From IMG/VR virus record IMGVR_UViG_3300005253_000535, positions 1 through 45,756 of that record: 45,756 bases of DNA; one strand, given 5' to 3'. Positions 22,361-32,217 of this stretch are shown here, piece by piece. The translations under genes and the position numbers were made by a program. This DNA is from a virus. The notes under the pieces were generated by a model, which was not told the DNA's origin, made no database searches, and saw nothing but the letters and a program-made list of their open reading frames with translations. Each line of letters starts with the position of its first letter. Within the stretch, counting starts at the first letter, position 1.

Positions 22361-25300
22361 GGCGCCGAGGGGTGTGGGAGCCAGCCCGAGGAGGGCAATC
22401 TCCCGATCGCGGAGACCGGCATCGCCGAAGGCGCTCGGATACCACTCTGTCAGCTCCCTGTTCTCCATCAGGAAGCGGGCACGCTCCGAGCTAAGCAACT
22501 TACGGCGAGTCCTCGGCTTCAAGTCGAGGAAGACAGCGATCTTCAACCACTTCATCTGCTCGGGGGTAAGCTGGGCCGACCGCATATCCTCCAACACCAT
22601 GCGCCAGGCGACCTTCGCGGGAATGCGGACCTTGTTCGGGTCGATCCCTTTCTCGGCTAGTGCAAACTTGATCTCCCGCACCTTCCTGTCCGCCAGGCTG
22701 ATAGCTGAGTCGATGAAGTTGCCAGCCTCGGCCGACAGCCCTCGGTACTTCGGAATCTCCAGGAGCGCTTGGTAGGTCTGGTTCATCCGTATCTTAGTCT
22801 GGTGGAGGTCAGCCATCTCCTGGCTCGCCCAATTCCTCGTGGGATACTCGGTCTCAATGTACGAGCGGAACTGCTGGGCCTCGGGGAACTGGGCCCAGAA
22901 GGAAGTGCGCCCCTCTCGCCACAACTCCCACTCCTCGGGCGAGATGACGCCGTCGGGGAAGTCGCCGGGGAACGCCTTGCCGTCGAAGGATTCCGGCTGG
23001 ACGGTGTGGAACATACGCGCGTAGAAGTCCTGGAGGGTCTCGTTGTTCCGCCGCTTGAGGCTGTCGTCGAAGCCATCCATGAGCTGGTTCGACAGGGCAC
23101 CGTGTTTAGCCATTAGATCGCTGAACGCCTGGCGGAACTCGACGATGTCGCGGTTGCCCGCTTGGACGCCCTGCCAGATGGCCAACAGGGATTCCTCTGT
23201 GGCCTTGCGACTCTTCTCGACCTCGCCAAACACGAAGTCCTCGCGGTCCTGCTTTTGCGGGAAGCGTTCGAAGAACTTGTCTCTCGTCTCTTCCGCAGCG
23301 CGTAGTTCAGGGCTCTTACGCATGATCTCGGCCCGCGTGGCCTTCGGCGTCTCCTCCCAGGTGCGGAAGCCGTTTTGCTGGGCGGCGGCGTCGGCAGTCT
23401 CCAGGAAGAGTTCTGGCGGAGAGACGGGGAAGGCGCGACCGCCAAGGAACGTGCCGAAGAAGCCAGTAACGCCTTCGCCCGAGGTGGCGCTTTGGGCAGC
23501 GAAGGGGAGAGTGGATTCGGCCATGCCCACGAGACCTTCCGGCGTCAGGGTGAGGGGCCGCTGCGTGTAGCTTTGCACCCCTTCGTTGGCGACAATGTCG
23601 TAGACGAGGCCACCGATGAGCGGGGCACCGGCCCGCCAGAACTGGCGTATGGGGTTCCTGCCCTCACGGATGTCCAAAAGCTGCCTCCGAGCCTCCGCCC
23701 GCTCCTCCGGCGTCTCCGCCGTTGCTGCCGTCTCAACCAGCTTGGCCGCCTTGCCTATCGTCCGGGCTACTTGCACCATGACGCCGCCGGGACCGACTCG
23801 CATCCCCTTGACGCGGACGGTCATAAACTCTCCCGTCTTGGTGACGTCCAGCTTGGGCGTCTGCCCCATCATCAGGGCGGATATGCTGTAGAGGCCGACC
23901 ATCACGCCGATGGTATTTGCCAGAGCCAGCCGCGCCACGTTCGCCTCTACCCGCATACTCGGGTGGGCAGCCGCAGCTATCCACTGGAGGTTGGCACGGA
24001 GCCATGACGGGGCGAAGCGGAGACCGATACGTTCCAGCGAGCGCTGAACCTGGCCGACACCCGCCCTCGTCCAGTTGAAGTCGCCCGTGATCGTGTTCGC
24101 TACCCGCATGATCTGGCGGTACTCGTCGGGAGTGAGGGCGCGGCCGCGCAGGGCTTCCCAGATGCGGACTCCATACTTCGCCGACTGCATCCGGGCGAGG
24201 TTAATCCCCCGCGTGAACATCCGGTTCAGAGGCCAGTTGGTGACAGCCCGCGAGACCTTGCCCGTGATCGTCCCGGGTTGGATCGCCATGACGTCGGGCA
24301 TCAGGGGCTCGGAGACCAGGCGGAGATCGTGCGCTATCATCTGCTGGAGCATGGGCTTGCCGTCACGGAACGCTTCCCGCTGGAGGCGCTGGATAGCTCC
24401 AAGGTAAGCCTTGTTCCTAGTCGCCCGCATGAACATGGCCGGGAAGGCGAGCGGGTTCTGGGCGAAGGCCGGGAACATCTGGAGGGCGATGAAGCCAATG
24501 TCGAAGGAGCCGGCCTGGACGCCGACGCCGATGCCGACCCAGTTGTTCGTGGCCGCAAGGAACCGCGGCACACTGCGGGGATCGAGGCGGGAGAACGCGG
24601 CCTCGATAGCCTCGGCCTGCGTCCTCTCGAAGACCTCGGTGATGCCCGGGAACCGACTCTCGGGAAGGCGGGCGTAGCCCACGCGGGCTAGCCTCTCGGC
24701 CACTTTCAGTTGGCGTTGGGCCTCAGTCAGCTCGGCGGCGTTCCCCGCGCTGACAGCCTTGAGCTCCTGGCGCATGAGGGACGACTGCTCGCGGAGGGCG
24801 GAAGCGCCGGCCCTGCCCTCCTCCGACGCTATAGCCGCCTCGGCAGCCTTCGCTAGGCGAGCCTTCGGCTTGGAAGGCTCAAAGGCGCGGGCAGCCTCAC
24901 CAGCGGCCACGCGGCCACGTCGGGCTAGGTCTCGGGGGGTTGGAGTACCGATAATCTCGCCGGTCTCCAGCCGGCGGATGATAGCCTTCCACTCCTCGGG
25001 GACGTCTGCGGACACCAGCTTGGCGACGCGGGCCTGTATCTCCTTGCCGGACAGCCCCTTCGACTTGCCCAGGAGAGCGTCGGCCCGTCGTAGCCAGTCG
25101 CGGCGCCCGTGCAGGCCCTCGACGGCAGCCTTGAAGGCGGTCGGTGTGAGCGTCTTCGGGTCGATAGCGAGGCGCTTGAGCAGCGGCTTGATGACCGTCT
25201 CCTGCTGAACCTTGTAGAAGACCTGTTGAGCGTAGCGGGAGAGGACACCGCCCACGTCGCCGCTGTGCCGGACCTGTCCGCCGGGCAACTCTGCGGTACG

Positions 25301-26521
25301 GGGGAGCTGCAAGTTGGGAGCTTTCCTGCCGACGTTGAAGAAGTTTGATCGGGCGAGGGCAACTTCCTCCTCACCGATGGACGCCGCCATCCGCGGCCAG
25401 TAGCTCTGCCCCACCTCCAGGGGCGTCTCACGGATAATCTCGGCCGCTGCCTTCGCAGCCTCCGCAGGCTTCATCCCTTGGTCGAGGAAGTGGTTTTCGA
25501 GCGCTGTCTCCCCCCAGTCGTGGACGGACTTGCGGACGGCCTTCGCGTTCTCTACGGCCGCCCTCTCCGCGGGGGTCAGCTTGAGTCCACCCGTCTTCTC
25601 CATGAGGTTCCGCATCGTAACCTTGACACCACTGTTTAGCGTGACGAGTTCGTCATCGAACTGGGCTACGAGGCCCAGCGCGCGGAACTGGTCATCGGTA
25701 AGGACGGCGGCTAGGTCGGCGCCGGTTCCAAACTGCTCGAACTTGGCGGCCTCCAGGGGAACGACGGCGTCCAGACTCTCAGCCTTGGCCGTGTTGGCCG
25801 AGCCGAAGAAGCGGTTGGTGAGGAAGCGGAAGGGGCGGAAGGGGCGAGAGGCAAGGACAGCGCTCTCCCGTGCCTGCTCGGACATGATCGTCGCAGCCAT
25901 CTCCCCGAGGTCGGGAATACCCTCGTTCAGGGAGGCGCCCGCGCCCGACAGCGGGGCCTCGGGATTCGTCGGGGCCTGGCGTAGGGCGTCGTCTAGGGAC
26001 GCGGTGAGGTCGGTGACGGCGGCCTTTCCTCCAGGCAGGAGGCCCTTAACCCCCCTCACGGCGGCCCTCGCTCCCTTGTATGCTGGAACGACCGTCCCCT
26101 GCTTGATAACGAAGACGTTGAACGGGTCAACGGCGGTCTTGGCCAGAATCTCGCCCGCGAGACCGACCTCGTCCAGGGTCGCCCGCGCCTTCGCCTGCTC
26201 GCGGCGACGGGACGCCCCCTTGCCGAAGGCGATGTCAAGGTAGTCGATGTCCCGCGGCGTCACTTCCTTGCCGAAGTACGTCCGGTTGCCACGCTCAAAC
26301 GGCTGCTGGCCCCTGAGTAGGCGCTCGATGTCAAAGGTGAACGTCTGCTCGTTGACCTTCGTCCCCTCTTGGATGAGGATAGCCGCCAGCGGGTCGAGGA
26401 CACGCTCGTCGTACTCCCTCAGACCGCGGTAGGCGCCCTTGCCCGCAGGCTTGAGCGCCTTGGAGAATATGCCGGTGCCGACATCCTCAGCGACGTCCGC
26501 TAGCTTGTCGAAGAGGCCCAA
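22325..26521 (-). CDS. Giant internal virion protein, 1398 aa
   Basis: The longest gene in the genome. Helix-rich with Ala/Arg/Glu; a few hydrophobic stretches near residues 680-720 and 880-915 (VARLALANTIGVMVGLYSISALMMG) could be membrane-active. A block around 790-850 (NRMFTRGINLARMQSAKYGVRIWEALRG; TPDEYRQIMRVANTITGDFNWTRAG) recalls the large phage proteins that carry polyvalent or ejection domains. In podoviruses such proteins sit inside the head and are ejected with DNA. Starts with TTG behind GGGAGGT. No lysozyme motif is recognised. It sits between portal and scaffold, an unusual place. Confidence 0.7.
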   Translation of the reverse strand: MGLFDKLADVAEDVGTGIFSKALKPAGKGAYRGLREYDERVLDPLAAILIQEGTKVNEQTFTFDIERLLRGQQPFERGNRTYFGKEVTPRDIDYLDIAFGKGASRRREQAKARATLDEVGLAGEILAKTAVDPFNVFVIKQGTVVPAYKGARAAVRGVKGLLPGGKAAVTDLTASLDDALRQAPTNPEAPLSGAGASLNEGIPDLGEMAATIMSEQARESAVLASRPFRPFRFLTNRFFGSANTAKAESLDAVVPLEAAKFEQFGTGADLAAVLTDDQFRALGLVAQFDDELVTLNSGVKVTMRNLMEKTGGLKLTPAERAAVENAKAVRKSVHDWGETALENHFLDQGMKPAEAAKAAAEIIRETPLEVGQSYWPRMAASIGEEEVALARSNFFNVGRKAPNLQLPRTAELPGGQVRHSGDVGGVLSRYAQQVFYKVQQETVIKPLLKRLAIDPKTLTPTAFKAAVEGLHGRRDWLRRADALLGKSKGLSGKEIQARVAKLVSADVPEEWKAIIRRLETGEIIGTPTPRDLARRGRVAAGEAARAFEPSKPKARLAKAAEAAIASEEGRAGASALREQSSLMRQELKAVSAGNAAELTEAQRQLKVAERLARVGYARLPESRFPGITEVFERTQAEAIEAAFSRLDPRSVPRFLAATNNWVGIGVGVQAGSFDIGFIALQMFPAFAQNPLAFPAMFMRATRNKAYLGAIQRLQREAFRDGKPMLQQMIAHDLRLVSEPLMPDVMAIQPGTITGKVSRAVTNWPLNRMFTRGINLARMQSAKYGVRIWEALRGRALTPDEYRQIMRVANTITGDFNWTRAGVGQVQRSLERIGLRFAPSWLRANLQWIAAAAHPSMRVEANVARLALANTIGVMVGLYSISALMMGQTPKLDVTKTGEFMTVRVKGMRVGPGGVMVQVARTIGKAAKLVETAATAETPEERAEARRQLLDIREGRNPIRQFWRAGAPLIGGLVYDIVANEGVQSYTQRPLTLTPEGLVGMAESTLPFAAQSATSGEGVTGFFGTFLGGRAFPVSPPELFLETADAAAQQNGFRTWEETPKATRAEIMRKSPELRAAEETRDKFFERFPQKQDREDFVFGEVEKSRKATEESLLAIWQGVQAGNRDIVEFRQAFSDLMAKHGALSNQLMDGFDDSLKRRNNETLQDFYARMFHTVQPESFDGKAFPGDFPDGVISPEEWELWREGRTSFWAQFPEAQQFRSYIETEYPTRNWASQEMADLHQTKIRMNQTYQALLEIPKYRGLSAEAGNFIDSAISLADRKVREIKFALAEKGIDPNKVRIPAKVAWRMVLEDMRSAQLTPEQMKWLKIAVFLDLKPRTRRKLLSSERARFLMENRELTEWYPSAFGDAGLRDREIALLGLAPTPLGASVQERVASLTG

Positions 26522-26522
26522 T

Positions 26523-27719
26523 TTACCTCCCGAGAATGCCCGAGAACCTTGCCCGCGTGCCCGTCTTCACGGGGTTGAAGCCCGCGAACTGGCGGCGGAG
26601 GGACTCAAGGAAGTCCTCCGGCTCGGCACGGTTGGCGGACAGCGTAGAGAACGTGGCCTTCCGCTGGGTCGGGCTCATCTTGGCGAACTCCCGCAGGTTC
26701 AGCCCCCGCAGGAAATCGGCCTGCCCACCCGTGAACGTCGAGCCGCCGAGGGGGTCGAACAGGGACGTGCCGCCCGTTGCCCCTTTGGTCGCGCCGAGGA
26801 CTGACTCCGTTGTCTGCCCTCGGAGTCGCTCCATCTCGTCAATGACATCCTGGGGCAGACCATAGACGTCCAGGCCGGCCTGTGCCTTCTTCAGGCGGGT
26901 CGGCTTCTTCCCGCTGGCGATGAGGGCAAAGAGACCACGTTGCTTCTCGGTCAGGGGCTCCCCACGGACTTCCCCGTGCTCCAGCATCTCGTGAGCCTTC
27001 TCGGGGGATACCGTCCCGCCCTTTGCCATCTGTTCGGCAATACGGACCTTGGCCGTCTCGACGTCGCTGTCGTCCCCCGCCTTCTTCGGCGCTACGACGG
27101 AGCCGGGAGCAAGGAGGGCAAACTCATCGTCATCCTTGCCAACGAGGGCGAGGACTGGTCCCGCTACCGACTTGCCCTTGACAGAGGCACCGTGGGAGAA
27201 GCCGGGCAGGTTGACCTTCTCCTGGAGGGACTTGGCCAGCTCAGGCAGCTTGAGACGGGCCTGGCCGTAGATCGCCTCGAAGATGCGCCGGGGGTTGGCC
27301 GCCCGCTCGGCCTGCGCGAGACCAATCTCAGCGAACGTCTTGCGCCGTGCCAACTCCTGAGCCTGTGGGATGTTCTTAGCCTGTGCCCCGAACAGCTTGG
27401 ACTGGGCGAGCAGGTTGGCTGCCTCCTCCGCCGTCTGTGGGCGATAGCCCCCGCCACCGCCACCACTGCCCTGTTGCGCCTCCCACCACTCCTCGAACGA
27501 GAACGGGTCGGCACCCGAGTCCGTCGGCGCGGGGGCGCCCGTAGTCCCCTGTTCGACGCCCGGTATCTCGACTCCGAAGTGGCGCAACAGGCGGGCAGCC
27601 TGCGTTCCACCAGTCCCCCCCAGCTTCGCGTGGGACTTCAGCGACTTTATGGTGTCCTCGGCGGACAGGACGCCTGCCTTGTAGGCGTCCCAGACGATTT
27701 GCGGTCCAGTACGTGCCAC
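26523..27719 (-). CDS. Virion-associated hypothetical protein, 398 aa
   Basis: GTG start with GAGGAGG upstream; the next gene begins 1 nt after its stop. A Gly-rich linker (SGGGGGGY, about residues 84-92) separates an N-terminal helical part from an Ala/Gln-rich helical middle. The C-terminus is basic. It is probably an internal or head-completion protein partnered with the 1398-residue product. No family is recognised. Confidence 0.65.
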   Translation of the reverse strand: MARTGPQIVWDAYKAGVLSAEDTIKSLKSHAKLGGTGGTQAARLLRHFGVEIPGVEQGTTGAPAPTDSGADPFSFEEWWEAQQGSGGGGGGYRPQTAEEAANLLAQSKLFGAQAKNIPQAQELARRKTFAEIGLAQAERAANPRRIFEAIYGQARLKLPELAKSLQEKVNLPGFSHGASVKGKSVAGPVLALVGKDDDEFALLAPGSVVAPKKAGDDSDVETAKVRIAEQMAKGGTVSPEKAHEMLEHGEVRGEPLTEKQRGLFALIASGKKPTRLKKAQAGLDVYGLPQDVIDEMERLRGQTTESVLGATKGATGGTSLFDPLGGSTFTGGQADFLRGLNLREFAKMSPTQRKATFSTLSANRAEPEDFLESLRRQFAGFNPVKTGTRARFSGILGR

Positions 27720-27991
27720 TACAATTCCTCCTCCTCGGGGGCTCCAAGATAGGGTATGATGTCCTGCGCTGCCCTCTCCCCGTAGGTGTCGACGAGGAAC
27801 TGTGCCAAGGTCGCCCGTCCACTCGGGTCGAGCGCTTGCGGATTACTCATTGCCTGCTCCATCAGTACCTTCGTGTTCGGCCGCCGGCCAACGGGGCGCG
27901 AGATGACCCCACTCATGGACGCCTTCATCCTCACCTTAGCCTCTTCGGCCATTTCCACCACACGGTCCACCCAGTGCTCCCGCCTAGCCAC
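27719..27991 (-). CDS. Hypothetical protein, 90 aa
   Basis: GTG start overlapping the previous gene. Helical and basic in the first half, acidic at the C-terminus (APEEEEL). No family is recognised; likely a virion or assembly protein from its place. Confidence 0.6.
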   Translation of the reverse strand: MARREHWVDRVVEMAEEAKVRMKASMSGVISRPVGRRPNTKVLMEQAMSNPQALDPSGRATLAQFLVDTYGERAAQDIIPYLGAPEEEEL

Positions 27992-28148
27992 GGCGCATGT
28001 ACTCCTTCAGGTCGTCGATGGCGTCGGCCAGCTTCTCGACTGCGCTCGCCAGTGCATTCATGTGGTTGGTAGCCAGGCGATAGATGAAGTACATGCCCGC
28101 AACGCCGATGGGAATAGCCGACAGCTCACGGATGATGTCGATGTCCAT
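27984..28148 (-). CDS. Small membrane-anchored helical protein, 54 aa (holin-like)
   Basis: The ATG at 28148 overlaps the portal stop (TAATG). An N-terminal hydrophobic segment (IPIGVAGMYFIYRLAT, residues 10-25) is followed by an amphipathic helix (MNALASAVEKLADAIDDLKEYMRR). That one-helix plus coil design is seen in BhlA/UviB-type holin-like peptides and in some virion proteins. The endolysin is far away at 13.4 kb, so a lysis role is only possible. Confidence 0.55.
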   Translation of the reverse strand: MDIDIIRELSAIPIGVAGMYFIYRLATNHMNALASAVEKLADAIDDLKEYMRRG

Positions 28149-30001
28149 TACGTCCTCCCGCGGGTCTTTCCGGTTCCCTGGCGATTGCCCCTCGGCCTCT
28201 GCGTAGCGCCCCCCCGCTTACCCCCGCCACGGCCAGCGGGCACTCCCTTGCGGTTGCGCCCAGGGCCAGGCGGCTCTCCCCCTTCTCCTCCGCCCTCGCC
28301 TCCGCCCTCAGCTTCAGCCCGTGCCTCCACCAGAGCCCTCATCTCGGGGTCGGCCATGATGAGGCTCTCCGCGATGAGCGGTGCCATCATGCGGCGGGCA
28401 TCGTCGGCGTCGACGCGATCCTTCATGTCCTCTGGGTTCTCAACGCCGGAGAAGCGCATCGCCTTTTCGGCGTCCCAGAGCCGCGCATTCTGCATGAACT
28501 GGGCGTGCGTCCCCTTGGCGATTAGATCCTGCGTGGAGTCGATGGCCAAGGACACAACGATCTGGCGGCCCTTCCGAGCCTCGGCGGGCCTGATGGTTGC
28601 CCACGCCCGCTTCTTCCGCGCCATGTCGCCCGCGACGTAGTCCCAGCCATTCGTCTTGACGGGCGTATCGTAGCGGCCGATGATCTTGAACGCCTTGTGG
28701 AGGGTGCCGGCGATGACGGTCTCGATCGCCTGAGTGCCTGACCGCAGCCTGTCGGTTCCAGCCTCATAGGTGTTCTGGAAGGTCAGGGCGGGAAGTCGTG
28801 TGCCCACACCCCCACCACTGACGAGAGCGGGCAGTCCCCCGCCCTCAGCGCTTCCGGTGAGGAAGTTGAGGAAGTTGAGGACAGGAGCGCCGACGTCGGG
28901 CGGGCTCAGGATGCCGGGCTTCCGCCCCGTTGCAAAGTGGTACATCTTGCCGAGCTGGAAGTTCTCGATCTTGGTCTCCTGTGTGGGCCGGACGCCGGGG
29001 CCGAAGTCCTGCGTCGTGTAGGGGGTCGGCGCCGCCAACTGGCCCCAGGCCAGCATGATGCCGACCATCGTGTCGATCCACGGCGCGATGTAGTAGAGGG
29101 GGTAGGCCACGGACATGCCCACGTTGGCCGGATCCTCGACGCCTGTGGGATCGGCGAAGCCCCAGTTGTAGGGGTGCTCGCCCGTGGGGTTCTCGAATAC
29201 CCAAGTCTCCTCGCTGCCGTGGATGCTGACGGCGACCTCACCCTCGCTCCAGACCTCGTCGACTCTGATGCTAGTCGGGAAGCCAGCCGGCAGTTCGTCG
29301 GCAGGGTATGGCTTGCCCTCGGGAACCTGCTGGAGTTTGAGTCCGTCACCGGAGGGGCAGATGTTCAGGGAACGCAGAACCTCCGGCGTAGAGCGATACG
29401 CGGATTCGAGGACGACCCCCTCCCCGTACTCGTTCAACGGCGGGTAGAAGGTGAGCGGGTCCACGATGCGGCACTGGAAGGGGAGGGGTCTCTCTGCTAG
29501 GAAGCGGGCAACCCTCTCGTTATACACGGCCGGGTCCTCGTCCTCGCCGAGGAGCGGGAAGCCGGACCAGGCGCCGGGCTGAGTCTTGGTCACGCCCAGC
29601 CCATCGCCGAACAGCGTGTAGTAGAGGCCGTAGAGGAACGGTCGTCCGGCCCTCCTCTCGATGGCCTGGAGAAGGAGGGGAGCTGCCCGCGTCATCTCGG
29701 CGGCTGCCTTCCTGTCTCCGATGGAGAGCGGCTCGACGTAGATCATCGGAAACCGCTTGGCGATGGCAGAGACTGCCGTCTGCACGAGACGGTACATCGT
29801 GGGCAGCTTGACGCCGTTGCCACCACCAAACCTCCGCTGGTAGGACTTGGGCATGTAGGTCTTCTGCCTCATCAGTCGGTAGCGGCGGATGTTGTGCATG
29901 ACCACATCCCGCTCCTGGTAGAGGGAGCGGCGCTGCTCGACTTCCTTGAAGATCGCGTCTCGGAGAGGCTGGGCAGCCTTCCTAACGTTTATCGTTGGCA
30001 T
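28148..30001 (-). CDS. Portal protein
   Basis: 617 residues from the ATG at 30001. N-terminal helices (IFKEVEQRRSLYQERDVVMHNIRRYRLM) lead into the portal core with TMYRLVQTAVSAIAKRFPMIYVEP; a long central beta-rich region follows, with YPLYYIAPWIDTMVGIMLAW in the stem-like helix area. The C-terminal 60 residues are a Gly/Glu then basic Gly/Arg-rich tail, which may contact DNA or internal proteins. Directly after the terminase gene, as expected. It forms the dodecameric DNA channel. Confidence 0.85.
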   Translation of the reverse strand: MPTINVRKAAQPLRDAIFKEVEQRRSLYQERDVVMHNIRRYRLMRQKTYMPKSYQRRFGGGNGVKLPTMYRLVQTAVSAIAKRFPMIYVEPLSIGDRKAAAEMTRAAPLLLQAIERRAGRPFLYGLYYTLFGDGLGVTKTQPGAWSGFPLLGEDEDPAVYNERVARFLAERPLPFQCRIVDPLTFYPPLNEYGEGVVLESAYRSTPEVLRSLNICPSGDGLKLQQVPEGKPYPADELPAGFPTSIRVDEVWSEGEVAVSIHGSEETWVFENPTGEHPYNWGFADPTGVEDPANVGMSVAYPLYYIAPWIDTMVGIMLAWGQLAAPTPYTTQDFGPGVRPTQETKIENFQLGKMYHFATGRKPGILSPPDVGAPVLNFLNFLTGSAEGGGLPALVSGGGVGTRLPALTFQNTYEAGTDRLRSGTQAIETVIAGTLHKAFKIIGRYDTPVKTNGWDYVAGDMARKKRAWATIRPAEARKGRQIVVSLAIDSTQDLIAKGTHAQFMQNARLWDAEKAMRFSGVENPEDMKDRVDADDARRMMAPLIAESLIMADPEMRALVEARAEAEGGGEGGGEGGEPPGPGRNRKGVPAGRGGGKRGGATQRPRGNRQGTGKTRGRT

Positions 30002-30043
30002 TTTGACGCAGTCCACATATGTATGGTACGCAGGGTCTCTCTT

Positions 30044-30073
30044 AGCATAGCCTCATTCCTTTGCATCCGTCAA
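30044..30073 (-). promoter_or_regulatory. Internal promoter upstream of portal, without operator
   Basis: On the minus strand TTGACG (30068-30073) and TATGCT (30044-30049) are 18 bp apart, at the end of the terminase gene. No TACGCGTA-type site is nearby, so this promoter may act when the operator-bearing ones are shut. Confidence 0.55.
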
Positions 30074-31470
30074 ACCATCTCGAAGTCGCCAACCACGACG
30101 TTGTCCTCCTCGTCGTGGGCGCCGAGGGCGCGCTCTTGGCCGAAGTGGTCAACGAGCCAATAGCCGGTAGCCTTCAGGGCGTCGCAGTTCTTCTTGGACG
30201 GGTTCATCCCTTCCTTCCGCCAACGGGCCGCCTCGTGGATGAAGCGAGCGCAGCGGTCGGAGACCGACATGCGCGGGCCGCGCTCGCCATCAGCCAGCGC
30301 CTCCTTGAGAGCCTGTACCGTTGTGTGAACCCGTGGCCGGTAGTCGAGACGGAGTCTCACCGGCTCCCAGTAGTAGACCGGCATGATGGATCCGTAGGGG
30401 TGGTTCTCGCCAGCATAGGGGTCGATGGTTCCAGCCATGACATACCGCCACCAGGGGCGGGCCTCGCACAGATTCCTCATCAAGTCGTGGGTCAGCCCTC
30501 TCTCGGCAACCTCGTCGACCATCCATATCTTGGGGCTGTTGTAGTCCCACTGGATGGCCGAAACGACGTAGTGACTGTCGTAGCCAGGGTCAATGGCGAT
30601 CTCGATGGGCTTGGACTTGTCGAACTCTATGGAAGAGTCAACGTTGATCTCGTGCTTCCAGTACCCGCGCAGGATGAGGTTGCTGGGTGCGGCCGGGACG
30701 CCCCCGTAGTGGGCCATGAGAGCGTCGTGCCCGTACTTCGCCTCGTAGGTCTTGAACTCGCGCTCCTCCCGGCCCTTGGGGAAGCGGTAAGCGTTATCCC
30801 AGGTGGCAATGGAGAAGGACTTGCCCCCCTCGGGACTCTCGTGGTTCCAGCCCTCCCATATCTGATACCACTCCTCAGACGATTCATCCGAGGTGCCGGC
30901 GAGGATGATGCAGCCCCTCTTCTCCGACACGCGGCCCCACAGCAGCTCCATGACCTGCATGAGGTTGTCGATGAGGCCGGGCTCGCAGACGATGATGAGG
31001 TCGGGGGGTTTCGCGGTCAGGGCCTTGCGGAAGTCAGAAAGCGTCCGAGTCTCGACAATGCACCCGTTGATGGCGCGGAGGGTGCAGGGCTGATAGCGGT
31101 TCGTCGGGATATGCACACTCTGGGAGAGGGCCAGACCCGTCGAGATGGCCCCTTCGGCCAAGTAAGTAAACTCCTGCCGCGTCGTGTCGTAGTCGACAGC
31201 GATGAGCCAGATGAGCTGGGCGTAGGGGATCCAAGCCAACCCCTCCATGCCGGAGTAGAGGCTCTTGCCTCCACGCCAGCCCCCAGACAGGGCGACGCCG
31301 CGGGCATCGGCCCGGTGGGCCTCCCGTGCGCCAGCTAGCGGAATGTAGCCGTTACGAATCCCCGCCGTCGGGCTCTGGACCCTGTTCCATATCAGGGTCC
31401 TCGCCTCGTTCGACGGGGTCTTCAGGCCCGCTTCCGCCCTCTGACGGCTCAGTGGCAGCGGTTCGTCCAA
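30070..31470 (-). CDS. terL: Terminase large subunit
   Basis: 466 residues. Packaging ATPase with Walker A GGWRGGKS (63-70), Walker B DLIIVCE (157-163) and a coupling-type SDESSEEW region; the C-terminal nuclease starts with AIDPGYDSHYV (about 290), the first metal-binding aspartate of the RNase H-like fold. The start is a TTG behind GGAAGAGG; the first 39 codons overlap the preceding gene. The C-terminal acidic end (HDEEDNVVVGDFEMV) supplies a late metal ligand. Confidence 0.93.
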   Translation of the reverse strand: MDEPLPLSRQRAEAGLKTPSNEARTLIWNRVQSPTAGIRNGYIPLAGAREAHRADARGVALSGGWRGGKSLYSGMEGLAWIPYAQLIWLIAVDYDTTRQEFTYLAEGAISTGLALSQSVHIPTNRYQPCTLRAINGCIVETRTLSDFRKALTAKPPDLIIVCEPGLIDNLMQVMELLWGRVSEKRGCIILAGTSDESSEEWYQIWEGWNHESPEGGKSFSIATWDNAYRFPKGREEREFKTYEAKYGHDALMAHYGGVPAAPSNLILRGYWKHEINVDSSIEFDKSKPIEIAIDPGYDSHYVVSAIQWDYNSPKIWMVDEVAERGLTHDLMRNLCEARPWWRYVMAGTIDPYAGENHPYGSIMPVYYWEPVRLRLDYRPRVHTTVQALKEALADGERGPRMSVSDRCARFIHEAARWRKEGMNPSKKNCDALKATGYWLVDHFGQERALGAHDEEDNVVVGDFEMV

Positions 31471-31744
31471 CCTCTTCCAACCTCCTTAGCAATTGCTCCC
31501 CCGCTGCCGATGCTCCCGCGTCCCCAATGAACTTCGTCACAAAGTCGACCCCCGTCTTCGCTGCGGACACCCGCGAGCGAGGGTCGATGACTGGCCCGCC
31601 CTTCTTGGGGGGCGAGCCCAGCACGCCCAGCGTTTCCAGCCAGCCGGGCAGATAGCCGGCCGCCTCTTCCAAGACGATCCGCGCAATCCGTGTCTTCAGG
31701 TCGTCATCGACCTTACGGCGAGCCACTCTAGCCTGGCCCCCCAT
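31352..31744 (-). CDS. Candidate terminase small subunit, 130 aa
   Basis: Lies just upstream of the large subunit and overlaps it by about 119 nt. The N-terminal half is basic and helical (RVARRKVDDDLKTRIARIVLEEAAGYL), the middle is helical (AGEQLLRRLEEVGRT) and the C-terminal 25 residues are Gly/Glu/Asp-rich and disordered. Size and position fit a small terminase; the usual HTH is not clear. The long overlap means that either the terL start or this C-terminus could be misjudged. Confidence 0.55.
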   Translation of the reverse strand: MGGQARVARRKVDDDLKTRIARIVLEEAAGYLPGWLETLGVLGSPPKKGGPVIDPRSRVSAAKTGVDFVTKFIGDAGASAAGEQLLRRLEEVGRTAATEPSEGGSGPEDPVERGEDPDMEQGPEPDGGDS

Positions 31745-31955
31745 GTCCAATCCGGATGAAGCAGTGGGGGCAGCACTGTGAAGTAGGTTGTGCCACCTGC
31801 TCCTCTGCCCGCGCAACCCGCGCCTCACGCGCCCGCGCCCGCTCGTGGATGGGCAGGGCGTATGTGTCAAACTCCTCGTCACTCATCTCCCGTAGCTGGG
31901 CTAGCAGTTGGGCTAGCAGCATCTCGGGCTCCTTTCGATCCTTACGGCGTCCCAT
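31728..31955 (-). CDS. Hypothetical protein, 75 aa, CxxC
   Basis: ATG with AGGAGG upstream. A charged coil-like N-terminus and middle (LLAQLREMSDEEFDTYALPIHERARAREARVARAEEQVA) and a C-terminal CCPHC. Its end overlaps the start of the candidate small terminase. No family is recognised. Confidence 0.6.
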   Translation of the reverse strand: MGRRKDRKEPEMLLAQLLAQLREMSDEEFDTYALPIHERARAREARVARAEEQVAQPTSQCCPHCFIRIGHGGPG

Positions 31956-32214
31956 ATTCCTCCTTCACGGCCCGGGCCAAGTCTGCCTTCGCCTCGCGCC
32001 GATCGTTGGCCATCTTCCTGTCCTCGTCGGCCATCACCTGATCGGTCTCTTCCAGGGCCTCACGATAGCCGGGGACGCTGTGGTAGCAGGGGACGGAAAG
32101 CAGCCGTCTCCAGCCCTCACGCTTCATCCGCTCGATGAGAGCGGGTAGCCCGCGCATGGGACACCGGACGAGCCGCTTCCGCCCGCGCTTGTCCTCGAAC
32201 TCGTAGAATGCGAT
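31942..32214 (-). CDS. Hypothetical protein, about 90 aa, possibly with an AUC start
   Basis: The first in-frame ATG is at 32157 (71 residues), but it has no Shine-Dalgarno. The frame stays protein-like upstream (AFYEFEDKRGRKRLVRCP) to the stop of the previous gene. An ATC at 32214 lies 6 nt after AGGAGG, so initiation on AUC would add 19 residues. The alternative is readthrough of the TAG at 32218-32220, since both genes share the frame. The C-terminal half is a charged helix (ADEDRKMANDRREAKADLARA). Confidence 0.5.
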   Translation of the reverse strand: MAFYEFEDKRGRKRLVRCPMRGLPALIERMKREGWRRLLSVPCYHSVPGYREALEETDQVMADEDRKMANDRREAKADLARAVKEEYGTP

Positions 32215-32217
32215 CTC

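Noticed and set aside
30061-31338. 425-codon plus-strand frame opposite terL
   Set aside because: Shadow of the terminase gene; no motifs and no ribosome-binding site.
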